DNA of 64,000 nt from Litomosoides sigmodontis (taxonomy: Eukaryota; Nematoda; Chromadorea; Rhabditida; Onchocercidae), in NCBI GenBank assembly GCA_963070105.1, contig OY718804.1, forward strand, positions 6,409,317 through 6,473,316, given 5' to 3'. The number at the start of each line of letters is the position of its first letter. Within the stretch, counting starts at the first letter, position 1. The position numbers were made by a program, and so were the translations under genes. The notes under the pieces were generated by a model. It made no database searches and was not told the origin of the DNA. It was given only the letters and a program-made list of their open reading frames with translations. Below are positions 40,901 through 52,765 of the stretch, piece after piece.

Positions 40901-43900
40901 TCCGAAATTTTTACGGGAATCTTGAACTAGTGAATTATTCGGTAGCTTATTTTTTTCTTCTGCTGAATTTCAGGTTACTCACTTTCAGAGAATTGATATA
41001 TCGATGAATATAAAATAATTATCTCGAACGACTTGTTGGTAAAAATCGAAGATAAATGAAACTTGGTGTTCATCATCTACTTAGCTAGGTTGCGATTTCA
41101 TGATCTAGCGTATCAGAAGAGTCCACAAAATAACACAGCCAATCCTTACCATAATAACATTTACCAGGTATAGGACCAATATACGCAAGCAATGAGTAGA
41201 CAAAGACAATTAAGTGATAGCAGACAAAAATTAAGAATATACGTCGAACACGCCATCGATCTATCAGCAAGCAAATCATCAAGCCTATCACCGATAGTAA
41301 CGATATCACGTTTGAAGCCACTACTGCTGAGAGGAGCACCAGGGTCATATACAACTGAAGTTCAAGTATTCCACGCCAAGCAATCAATTGAATTACTCAA
41401 GCATTTTCAATTCTCACTCTTACTCCTGCACTGGCATTATGTGTTAGTCAAAAAGATATGCTTAAGCCTTATTTGTACGCTTCTACTTCGGTTACTCCGT
41501 TTATTTCAAGCGCACTTCCACACCCTAGAACCCTGTCCATCAGTCACAACAATCAACTTACTTCAATGCGCAATTTCATACACATTGTAATCTGTAACTT
41601 AAGTATTTTTGTAGTAAAAATAATTTCGGAGTTTGAGAATATTTTGTGTTAATAAGAGACCCGCCGGGTGTTTTTTCTACTTAAAGAGATGGTCTAGCAG
41701 AGAGGTAAGATGCTACTCACCTCATAACCAAATTTGTACAGAATAAAATTTGCATAGAACTTGATGAAATGAACAATTCCATTGTCAGCGTTAGCGCAAT
41801 CGACGTCCGGAAACGGCAAAGCTGGCAGTGTTTGCTTATAGCGTGTCGCATACATTTTCTTCACACGTTGAAGCGAAGAGCGTAGAGTGAGAGTACACAC
41901 ACAAACTATCGGAGCCTGAAATATCTCAACAAACAATAAAATTGATCGCTGAATTAAGTGGTCAGTCATCTCGTAAGGCTTTCACGCAGGAAACTAATGA
42001 CTGAAAAAAGCGTTTAATTATTGAAATGACAATTGTAGATGCCAATGAGGTGTAGGTGGTTTCAATAAATTCCGATAATTTATGCTTGCAGGACAAACCA
42101 GAGCCGGTTCAGTATCATCCGAAATCAATCCGACCCAATACAGCCACTCTAGCAAGTGAGGAGTGTTGCAGAAGTCCGGATAATCAACGAAACCTTCATA
42201 CGCATCATATATTAGCTTGAAGATTGTGATGGCCGACACGTAATGAGTGATAAGGAGACAGGTGATTTTTTTCACCGTTGTTAGCAGTGGGATGAATAGC
42301 AGTACTGCAGCGAAGAACATAGGCAAAGCTATGGGCGATACCTACAACAATTTTCATTTCAATGAAACCGATTTCGGAATGCATTGTCTATCATTTGAAA
42401 AGAATAATTCTGTAAAGAAGTGAAATAGTGGAAGTGGAGTGGTAGGTAAGCGTGGAATAAACGTGTTTATATTTTAAAAATAAATTAAAAGTGAAGGAGA
42501 GAACGGGTAGAGAGAGAACTTGGAGATGGAGTTGTTCTATGACATAAGACCTTTGCACTGCTCTTTTTCAATTTTATTAGCAAATTTACCTTGTGAATGG
42601 CGCAAAATGCAAGTGAAAGTGCGCATGAAATATCGCTCAACCGTATGCAAGTGATTAGTAATATTCGCCCAGAATCTTGTATCAACGCAGAACAAAACGG
42701 TGTTAGATTTACTGCAAGAGAAGAGGCAAAGTTTCCAATTTCAATTCTACACAATTAAGCAAGTAATTCGGTGGGTACTAGTAGGAAGAATACCTTTGTA
42801 GTGCAATGAAGTGAGATCAATGAAAATGCATAGTGTTGTTGACAGAAGCAACATGGATACGGTCATGTAGTGCCATATGACATTTGGTGTCGCTTAAGAT
42901 AAAAGAGAAAAATGTAAAATGCTTGATTGCATTTTTGAAAATAGTATGACAAATATTGCACTGTGATATTTTCCATTCATCTTCTAGCAGCTGAATTTTT
43001 TCGGCAACGATCGAACTGTTTTTCAATGTACTGCGAATGTATCAAAATACTTCACAAGTGCTTTAATTGCCTAACGTCGAGTCTAGCTGCCGTGACTTGA
43101 AGTGAAATTTTTAGACATCTTGCTTAACGGTGGCACACAAGAATTATTCGACGTGTGCATTCATTTATGTTTTACATTGTTTAAAAATGGGAGAGTGAAT
43201 GTTACTCTAATGGTACCTAAACATTTTAAAATGAAAAGCCTGACATTTGCTACGCGTAGCAAAAAACAGCTCAATAGTTCTTCTAAAAGAAATTGAAATG
43301 ATTTTTCAATTGCCTTTTTCATACCACAACAAAATCTTCACACAGTTTAATAATTTGAAGAAAACACTACCTCGGTGCTCTGCAGCTAATGGACTAAGTA
43401 GGATATCGCTGCAGTTAACTTCATACTTTGCAATGTACCGATCGATCAGCAAAATTAAATGAGTTAATGTTAGTGTGATCAATATGTACCAAAAAAAAGT
43501 ACTACAATTCAGGAAAAAAGTCATTGATGTCTGAAAAAATTTCAGAATATCAAGTGCTCTTAGTTCCAGTCTAAGAGGCAAATTGAGACTACCACTTCGT
43601 TTGAATACACCAAATTATCTCTCACTAAGTATAAATACCATCGAGTAGTAAGTAGCACTGGACAAACATAGACCCATCAATTAAGCTCTTAATTAAAATA
43701 AAATTAAGAATGATATTTCATTTGGTTTTATCATAAAGTAAACTGCGATGAGTGCTTTCGAAGGAAAAGGAAAGATTACTTGAAAAATGGTGCAGTATGT
43801 GATGAAAAGGATGAAATAAATGAGAGCGAAAATACTCTGATCGACGGTAACTGTCGTGATGCCAAACACAACAATAGTTATCACATAGATAACACATTTT

Positions 43901-43929
43901 AAAATGAAGTGAACCACAGACTCCGCCAT
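31287..43929 (-). CDS. pezo-1: PIEZO mechanosensitive cation channel
   Basis: Very large multipass membrane protein forming the trimeric force-gated channel PIEZO; nematodes normally have one gene, pezo-1. It spans about 12.6 kb in many exons. The N-terminal membrane exon (43929-43780) starts MAESVVHFILKCVIY. Blade exons include ADNGIVHFIKFYANFILYKF (about 41918-41720), LELQLYMTLVLLSAVVASN (about 41395-41090) and WRLLSAIGTFLVC (about 37079-36830). The diagnostic region just before the pore is ARGIHMLSSAFQVRDGYPKF (35284-35100), YFYTVPVFEIAAILDWTF (about 34767-34620) and FYPRKRAELTS followed by the outer helix (about 34230-34115). The extracellular cap follows (33540-32000). The gene ends with KPFELTFRELGDPSRLMRLC and EHDLYGKLIYILRSSEALIR, which match the human C-terminus, with the stop at 31287-31289. 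Several blade exons were only roughly placed, so the full protein was not assembled. Confidence 0.9.
34871..34958. repeat. (TG)n microsatellite in a PIEZO intron
   Basis: More than 40 TG units with one TC interruption. It lies between the exons that carry AILDWTF and FQVRDGYPKF. Alternating purine-pyrimidine DNA of this kind can adopt Z-form. Confidence 0.95.
37871..37908. repeat. (GA)n tract in a PIEZO intron
   Basis: A run of about 11 GA units, then imperfect GAAAGAGAGA purine-only sequence. Confidence 0.85.
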
Positions 43930-45106
43930 CCACCAACCAACCAACAATGAACACTGCTATTTCCAAATAATCACAACAATTATTTCTCACTTATTACAAT
44001 AAAATGAGGGACAAGTGAGCAGTTAAACTGTTTGTAGAAATGAATAGCTAAAAAGGAATACCGCCGCAGTTTGCAATGAGCATTGAATGTGCGATCCATA
44101 CAAGATGATAAAATTGAACAAGTAGGTGCTCTGTGGGATCTCGCTTGGTTGGTATTTAACTGAATCCGAAATGTTATTTTCTAAGAATTAAAATCCTGTT
44201 GTACAATGATGTGTCACTGATATTATCTCATCTTGAGGAATTAATGAAGTTAGACTGATCTCACTGTGATTATGATTGATTTATATTGCTAACAAATAGC
44301 AACTTCAACTTCTCCCTTGCCTATTGTCGTATTTCAAAACTGAATTACCTCTTTCAGATAGTTTCACTGAGCTGCTATAGAATGAACTAAGCATCAGGAT
44401 GAAAATTTTATAGAATTAGTTCACTTAATCATTTTGCTCTCAAACCTTCGATTAAAATATTTCCGTTGGCCAGTACCTTTAGAGAGAATGAAACAGCATG
44501 AAATTCGATCACTAAGAACTTACCAATTCATTTGGAATTTAATTTCATTTTGAATAACCGTTTTCTCTCTACACTGCAAATCTTTTACCGATCTCATATG
44601 AAATGATTTGATGAGAAAAGTAATTTCCTAATTACCTCTGAAGTCCGACCTTCTTCACTTTTAAGCATAAGTTTGGAATTTCAGGTACATCGGTATACAC
44701 ACAATTCAATCTAAAAAATTTATCAACAGGTTCAGGCTAAACCGCGAGACATCAAATAATTACGCTATCTGAAGTTATTTACTTGATATATTAAACTCCC
44801 ATTTTTAATCACTAATTGTAGTAGTGTTTATTATCTGTCAACAGTTCCGCAAATTACGATGAGAGAATATTTCATCGAAGATCCTTTTATGAATAAATTT
44901 ATGATTTTAAGTATACAAAAATAAACATATCGCCAACCAGTACAGGAGGACGTGGCATAAAATGACCAAATCAACATTTGAAAATATGTAAACCAAACCA
45001 ATTAGGCAATTTAATGGAAGACTAACCATTTCCAGCTGCTTTAGCACTTCCTTATAAACAAAAGCTATAAAGACTGGATGATATCGTACAATGGTTATGC
45101 TCAATC
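43930..45106. other. Intergenic between WARS2 and PIEZO
   Basis: About 1.2 kb upstream of the PIEZO start and downstream of the WARS2 stop. I see only AT-rich sequence without a coding signal. The exact PIEZO 5' end (Met at 43929, or an in-frame Met 18 bases upstream) is not settled. Confidence 0.4.
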
Positions 45107-47610
45107 TCATACACTCAAGCTTTTATCATATCGATAATAGCTATTTACTTCATGGGATAAGTTAAAACCTAGCAATTCCTCTAATTCCGACATTGTATCT
45201 TGCGCCTTTTTTTTGGCTCTCTGAGTACCAAACAACAAAATATCTCGAATTAGTTGAGGATCTTCGAGTAGACTTTCATATTTCTCCCGAAACGGTGCAA
45301 TATGGGCATCAATTTTTTCTGCCAAACATGATTTGAATTGTTTTGTATCTAAATTGGTGCATTCATCGATTACACCTTCGACAGCTAAACCAGTAGCTAG
45401 GGAATAAAGAGTTACCTGCAATGCATATATTCGAAAAAATGATTGACGCGGACAAAAATTTGTCAGAATAACAACAAAATTAGCATGCTTTTGACGAAAT
45501 GTAGTGAAGTGCATGGATATCAAATGCGAATAGATTCGTAAATCTTCAGAATTAACAGTCAAAGATATCCTCAATTATTTTCTGAGAATAGAATCTCTGT
45601 CGAAGTAACTTTTTCCCTCTTCACATAACAGGGTTTAACAATAATTCCCATCAGTAACATTTTTAAAAATGAGAGTAAAACTCACCAGATTACTGATTGC
45701 AGGGCGCTCTTCCGGTTCATAAGTAATGTTGGCTTGCGAATCACTCAAGGCTTTTGCACACTTCTGAGCAATTATTTCCTTTGTGTCGCTGATTAGAATG
45801 CGCGACCGATCGTTACCAACTGATTTACTCATCTTTTTCGTCGGATTTTGCAAGCTTTTTAAACGTGGACATTTACCACTTATCTGAAGAGTTTGTAAAA
45901 AGCTTTATGCAGTTTCATCATAAATCCGCCAATGGAATGTTTTCTTTCTTCCTAACATTCAATTATACCTACACTGCTATTTAATCCAACTTTTGAAGTT
46001 TCAACCTGCCAATATTTGAAAAAACTGCGTTTGATTATTTTATGAATTCGGTGATGTGAAGAATATCTTCCTCATCGACAACCTCCGCTGAGGTACACAA
46101 CAATTTTAGAACAATTTCAGCCCAGAGTTTAAATTAATCTTCTTAAAGACAAAAGGATTAAATGTAACCTGAACCGGAACTGGAAAGAAATCGCAATGAA
46201 GAACGGCATTGCATTTGGCAGCCAAATCTCTTATCAAAAGCAGGTGCTGAGTCTGATCATCTCCAACTGGTACATGAGTTCCTTTATACAGTAATACATC
46301 AGCTGCTTGCAGAATAGGGTATAATTGCAGATTCACTGGAATGTCACCATGCTTGAACCTGCAGTGAGAAAAGATTAAGCAAACAAACAGACGGGAATGC
46401 TTTCTTAAAGTAACAAAAAATTAAGTTCCACTACTAATTATTTCAGATCGGGATAGCGGATCTACACCTACATAAATCTTAGTCCTCTTAAAATGATTAT
46501 GTTTACTTCTATGAAAATCTATACTTACTGTCAGTTCATGAGATAGACAAAGACCTAAAAAAAATGTCCTCACCTATATACCACGAATTTAACTGAAAAT
46601 GAAAAAAATCGAATCAGCGCAAAAGTAACATAATCCGTGATGATTATGCTTTAAGTTGTTTTTAAAAAATGCAAAAACAAACGCAGAAGATTTATCTTTA
46701 TATTGCGGCATTCGAATAAGCCTAGCAATAGTCTGCAAGCTTCCCAGTATATACATTAAATTAGTATGATCAGCTACTCTGCTTTGTTGGAACAAAATTG
46801 TCTTTTCTGGATCCAGTCCACAAGCTAGCAAACTTGCGGCCATTTTTAAAATGTTATTTCTCATCTATAAGTAAAACCCTATAAGGATTTAAAGAGTTTC
46901 ATACGGTATGCCATCTTTTAAAAAAAATTTTTGAGAAATTGATGCTAACTCGTGTCTAGCACGATTGTGGAGGGAACGTCGTGATACTTTAGTAGTCGGA
47001 GCAATCTAGCGTAGCGTGCCACAACTCGATTCATTTTATTCATAACGGGAGAAGTTTAAATGTATAAGATAAAAAATTTTTTGTGAATGTGATTCACTGT
47101 GATGTTTATGGAAATGTTAAATTTCATGTTTAGTAAAGACAAATTTGCATGTGACCCTCTCAGACCACATGCGCAGTTAGCTTACTTCCTGAGGATTAAC
47201 GAAACCCATTGAAATCGAGTGGTAATCAGCAATAGAAAGATACATTTGTTTTGAGCGGCCATCCTAAAAAAAATGGATCACTTGCTCATATTTTGTAAAC
47301 TCACCACATTCTAATTAGGAAAACTTCTTTTAATGTGAATAAAAATTCAATCATAAATAAACTAGCTGAGTATGTGTGGAAAAAAACTCGCAAAATAAAT
47401 GAACAAACAAACATTTTGTAAATTGATCCAGTGCTGGATGAAGCCAAAATAATTACCCAGATGAGGAACTCCAGTTGGTTGGATTCCAGAGACGTAAACT
47501 ACTGGAAAATGTTTATTTTCGGCTTTTGCTTTAACTGATGATGAAAATCGAAGGACTCCTTTTTCTAATACCCATTTCGTATTTTTGCACGATAATTTTT
47601 TCAAAATCAT
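45107..47610 (-). CDS. wars-2: Mitochondrial tryptophanyl-tRNA synthetase
   Basis: Class I aminoacyl-tRNA synthetase that charges mitochondrial tRNA-Trp. Exons: 47610-47413, 47263-47186, 46864-46683, 46358-46169, 45883-45686 and 45415-45107. They sum to 384 residues, close to the 360 of human WARS2, with consistent phases. The first residues (MILKKLSCKNTKWVLEKG) are basic, as in a mitochondrial presequence. The ATP-binding HIGH-type motif is GVPHLGNYFG in exon 1, and the KMSKS loop is PTKKMSKSVGN in exon 5. Other bacterial-type TrpRS marks are VSGIQPTG, IADYHSIS, ILQAADVLLYKGTHVPVGDD and RDLAAKCN. The cytosolic enzyme has a different sequence, so mitochondrial identity is firm. The gene lies 157 bp downstream of PEX10 with a T-rich TTTTTTTTAG acceptor about 30 bases before its ATG. 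Confidence 0.95.
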
Positions 47611-47767
47611 TGCCTTAAAATGATTAAAGAATTGACATACTAAAAAAAAGCAACAAAACGATAAAAACCGGTTTCCACTTTTTCAAAGGAAAACCTGTTA
47701 CTGAAGACTTTATAAAGAATGAGTAATTCGTTTTCCAATAAAAATCAGAACATGAATCTTGTACCAA
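47611..47767 (-). promoter_or_regulatory. Operon-type intercistronic region with trans-splice acceptor
   Basis: 157 bp separate the PEX10 stop (47768) from the WARS2 start (47610) on the same strand. On the - strand, GCTTTTTTTTAG at about 47651-47640 is followed by 29 bases and the ATG. This layout fits SL trans-splicing of a downstream cistron. No clear AATAAA is present for PEX10. Confidence 0.55.
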
Positions 47768-49930
47768 TTATAAATTCAATAATGGCACCACTCGGCTTTG
47801 ATGAAATCCTTCTCTACACTGTGGACAAAATGCTAACGCACTGTTAGTGGCAGTAAACTGTATGTGCTTTAAAATGCAACTCCAGCAGAATAAATGTCCA
47901 CACGGAATACAACTTGGCGGTTTATTGTATTTCCAACAAAGTGAACACCGGAATGAATTAAGCTACAAAAAGAATTTTTAAATCCGTGATACCAACAACA
48001 TGCTTATCATAATAGGTGAAATCACTTAATCCAAAAATGCATGTAATTACATGCCAAATGTGATGACTGCTGTCTAAGTAATCATCCGATTTCAACACTG
48101 GTTCCTTTCTGGAAGAAGTTTAACAAATTCAAATAATTAATCTTCAAGTAGAATTCATCAATTTACATAATATGTTTACTTGTCCTTCGAAGATTATCAT
48201 CAAACTATAAAGTAATTTACTAGATCGTCTTCCTCTTCCGATATTTCAGATTTGGATAATTGCCCGAATTCAGCAACTGCTTCCTCACTATGCTCTCTTC
48301 TCAATTCGTCTCTAATCCAAAGTGCTGCACTTGAAACAATTTGTGCAATGTTTATCGCTCCAAAGAGACGAAAATAAGGTAAAGCCTGCAAACTGTCCCT
48401 CAAAAACTTCGCGCTACGCATTTGGCTTTCTAGTCCAATTGCAATAATGGGGATTGGAATTTTTCGTAAGTCCTACAATTCTAAAAACGACGATTTTCCA
48501 AAACACACAGATACATCGTTTAGTTCTTTTTACTTAATTTCAAAAAGTTCCAACTTTGATTATATAGAGTCTTAATCAATAAAATGTGTCCATGAGAGTC
48601 ACCTGATAATTGCACTGCGCCCGAAATGAAACGTATTTTAAACCGAGTACACGCTTTGAAATACAATAATACGTTCCAAACAAATAAAACAATGCCAAGT
48701 TCAAACGATACAGAACTGGAATACCACTGTGCCTGAAAATGATGATGTTTATCCTGTATGCCAAATTATTTTGAAGCCAAAAACCACAACATAATTTATC
48801 ATGTATAATGAAATTTTGCTTAATTTATGTAAGCAAAAGATAAGGAAGTGATCCTGAATAAGTGACCTAATCAAGACAACAAGATTGAGCAGAGTTTTAC
48901 GAAGATTTCTCTGTTTTTTATCTAATAAAAGTGTATCGTTAGCGATTGCTGAATTTTCCAAATTTCTTTTAATTCCTTCGAGGATTTTTTCAACCAGAAA
49001 TGGTGCCACAGTAAAAAAGAAGACAAAGATTAAACGACGTGCGAAGCGCGGTACTTCGCGTTTCCGAGCCGATACCAGTGGTAGAACAGCGATGTATTCT
49101 TCCCCAACTGTTTGCACTGCTATAAATGTTAAGACGTTCAAATTATAAGATTTGTTCGGATTAACTTAAACTGCACAAAATTCGCTTGAAATGACTATTC
49201 TTCGCCAAAGGCTTAACCAGCTTTAAGCAGAATAGGGCTAGGACTTTTTCCAAAAACCACTACACTGCGAAGTCACGAAAAACTAGACAATAATGTAAAC
49301 AATGTTGAAACAATTTTTTAAAATAATTTGCAGAAGGCAGGTGAAACTGACTGCGAAACTGTGATATCTGACTCTTAATAAGAAGAAATCACTATTACAA
49401 AACTGAGAGAAAAATAAAATAACATGACTGAGTCTACCGAATAATATCGGAAAAAGACATAATGACTCGAAAACTTTTACCTGATAAGAATGTGACAGCG
49501 TAATATAAAGTGCTTGCTAGAATTGGATAATATTTGCAATATGGAATCCAGAACCGGGTACCCAATAAATGCTTAAAAATATTCACCTAGTCAAAAACAT
49601 GAGAATATATTTTCAAGGAAATAGCGTTAGACAATTTGCAGTGAACTTAAACATGTACATCCAGCTTACACTGAATGAATCGACTGCTTGAAAGAGCACC
49701 AAAGAAAACTCAGTGTTTACTATCTCCATAAGATTTTTCTTATTCGAAAGTATGTTACAATGAATTTCTGAAATTTCAACACGTTCCTCCTTCAGCCAAA
49801 TCTTTTATTCCTATGTTTAAAAAAATACTTTGACAATATATGATAGTTCTTTCGTCAAATAATCAATTTCTGCTTCGTCACGGCGCTCAGCGAGTAATAT
49901 TTCACTCCGATCAGCTGTGAAAACCTTCAT
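47768..49930 (-). CDS. prx-10: Peroxisome biogenesis factor 10 (RING E3 ubiquitin ligase)
   Basis: PEX10 is one of three RING peroxins in the peroxisomal membrane that ubiquitinate the import receptor PEX5. Exon 1 (from Met at 49930) reads MKVFTADRSEILLAERRDEA. The next exon (about 49590-49492) is HLLGTRFWIPYCKYYPILAS. The exon at about 49122-48865 reads VQTVGEEYIAVLPLVSARKR, the PEX10 signature TVGEEY. Membrane segments follow, including the exon near 48764-48610 (GIPVLYRLNLALFYLFGTYY) and 48421-48230. The last exons (about 47960-47768) carry a C3HC4 RING: CSLCWKYNKPPSCIPCGHLF, then CWSCI and CPQCREGF. The stop lies at 47768-47770. It is the likely first cistron of a two-gene unit with WARS2. 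Confidence 0.88.
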
Positions 49931-50288
49931 TCAACATCCTCTACTCTTGAAACTTCAGCATCTGAAAACTAAAACTCAATGTAACTTATTCCAACACTAG
50001 AAGTTATGCATAAGCGAGCCCGACACAACGGAATATTCTTCCAATTACTTTGTGTCAGAAGATTGCAATTCAACGCGTGGTGAGAAAAAAACTTTCCATT
50101 TGCTGTTTCTCCAGGTAGGTGACAAAACAGAACTATTCATTCTTCGCTCTAAAAAAGTAAAAGCAACAACCCCAAATTTTGCAATATTAAATAAATTGAA
50201 GTGCGATGATGGATTACAAAATAAAAACAGTGCTAAAACTTAGTTCTGCTAATGTGAGTAATAATAATAAGCTTACCTGTTGGAATGC

Positions 50289-50332
<44 letters not shown>

Positions 50333-50682
50333 GTTTTAGCATCAAAATTTCCAATGCAAAGTAACTTCAACACTACGCACAGTATAAAGTTTTCAAAATA
50401 TGGTTCTAAAGTAAAAAATCACGAAAATCCACACTGGATTTGCTATACAGCAGATGATAATCCCCCTCAAAAATGCTGTAATTTTGCACAGCAATAAATC
50501 CTTTATTAAAACTGCACCAAACACAAAACAAATAACAAGTCAAAGCCATGATTTATCAATTCAAGACCATCAATATCGAATCACAATTCTTAAGTTCCTG
50601 ATAACATAGTATGTAATAGGAGTCATCAAAGCGGAGTCCTCATCCAATGATCCACGCATTTGGTAGTTAAGATATGACATGC
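49931..50682. other. Intergenic between PEX10 and PRMT5
   Basis: About 750 bp holding the 3' flank of PRMT5 and the promoter of PEX10, with a (TA)n tract at about 50290-50329. A 63-codon + strand frame near 50052 has no domain or splice support. Confidence 0.45.
50290..50329. repeat. (TA)n microsatellite
   Basis: About 20 TA units between PRMT5 and PEX10. Confidence 0.95.
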
Positions 50683-52669
50683 TTATAAACGCATGAAATA
50701 ACTCATACCATCCTTATTTTGTAATGCCGTTGTTTTGACTTTTCCATCGACATCCTTTAAACAAGGCATTACAAAACTGCATTTCTTATAAGAAACTAAG
50801 TTTCATTTATGATCAATTCTCAAGTAATATGTAAAACATATAGCGTGCAATTGGGAAATAGAATAATTACGTGTTTTAAATGTACTACCAACAGAACAAA
50901 TTATTTATTACTCAAAATTCCTTGTGTTAACCTCCAACTCCTCCAAACAATAGCAGAAAACAACAGAAAATAATATTCTATTAAAATTCTTAAATTTCTA
51001 ATTTAGAAATTTAAAAACCATAATGAGAAAGATAAATACCTGAAATTCGCAGAACCATTCATACCAAACACCTTGCATATCAATTTTGCGTTCAACATGA
51101 AAAATTACCTAAAATAACTCAACCAATAAACATATTAAATCGATTCAAACTGCCAATATCTTGTTATTCGCAGTAATCTATCCAAAATCCACACCTTTAT
51201 CAATTCAAATCCGTTGCATCACAAAAACTGATCAAGGTCTTTAAATGTAAACCTCGAAGTGTTGAAGCCTTTTCACTAAAAAATTAACTCATGAAACATG
51301 TGGCTGTACATGTTAAAATGACTAATAAAACTACACAATTAAAGACACTTTCTAAAATTCTTATCCTACAACTATGCTAAAAATTAAGCAGTAGCTTACT
51401 TCAGTACCCTTCTGTAAGCAATAAAGATGCCGAAGTGGTATGAGCGCCGGGAACCAACTGACTAAGCCTTTTGTGTGCGTCTCCGGAACAATACTCAATT
51501 GGCAATTTCCATATAGCCGTGCAGTAAAGTAACCTGCGAAACCCATTAACTGAAAGGCACCTCTATAATGACATTTTGTCAACAAAATCAAAGATACAAT
51601 TTGCACTGTCCTCACGATATAACTACTTCATGATCTTATATGAAAATGCAATGTATCAGGCACCAATAATCCCATTTTATAGGTTAAATGATGGAAATTA
51701 TGAAATGATCATATTTGACCCAAAATTCCGTCCGATAATTTACAAAAGGATAAAAAATAGTAGTGCATAATAAATGCTGCAATATCCCTTATGTTATTAG
51801 CAAGGACGCAGCAACAAACTGAAAAGCAGCTTCCAAATTAATGGCGCTGAAATGTTTACTTCCGACTGCATGTCAATTGTGAACTGGATAGAAGCATTTC
51901 GAGCATTTGATTTTCGTTCGAAATTTGGATGCTCAAAGTTGAAAACAGCTTTAGGTCTTGCAAGCTCACAAACGGAACGCATACAAACTACGTATATTTC
52001 ATCGAACTGTGAAGCTTCTGGGCACTCACTGAAAAATCGCAGTTGAAGATGAATATCAATTCTTCAATAGAGACCGGAATTACGATCCATTTTATCTAAC
52101 ATAATAATAAACATGAGACGAACCAGTTCATTAAATATAACTGTGTTTAATTTCTTATTGATTCCCAATCTTCCTACTGCAACTACTATTCATATTTCTC
52201 TATTTAAAAATTTAATTCTAATTCTTTATCAGGACGTATACGAACTAATAATTAAACCAACTCTTCCATCGTTCCATTCCCGCACTGTGCTACTGATAGA
52301 ATGTCATCCTGCTGATCAATTATGAGAAAGAAACTCATTTTGAAGCCGCATAAATAACACTTCCCAACTAAAGCTACTCAATTACATATCCTTTTTCTCC
52401 TTCATCCCAGAACAACTTCTTAATTTATATCCCACTTTAACCGAGTCCATTCTCTAAAACAGATCAACCATGAATGAGCGTACGGTAATGCATAAGTGCC
52501 ATCCTGTAATTTAACGGGTTCCAATCGTCCACGACCAGGAAAACCTCGCTCGAAATATTTTGTAGCACCACAACAGCACAGTACCTTTTGGTGTAAACGA
52601 ACTGACTGAATGGGAGCTGAAAAGTAATTGAAAAGAAAAAATCTTAGAAAAGAAAGCCCAAAGTATTTG

Positions 52670-52765
<96 letters not shown>

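Noticed and set aside
41192..41590. A 132-codon + strand ORF.
   Set aside because: Much of it is antisense to a PIEZO membrane exon (about 41395-41090); long antisense frames are common opposite hydrophobic exons, and it has no domain.
41678..41720. A tRNA A-box-like string (GGTCTAGCAGAGAGGTAAGA).
   Set aside because: No matching T-loop or cloverleaf could be formed, and it adjoins a PIEZO splice donor.
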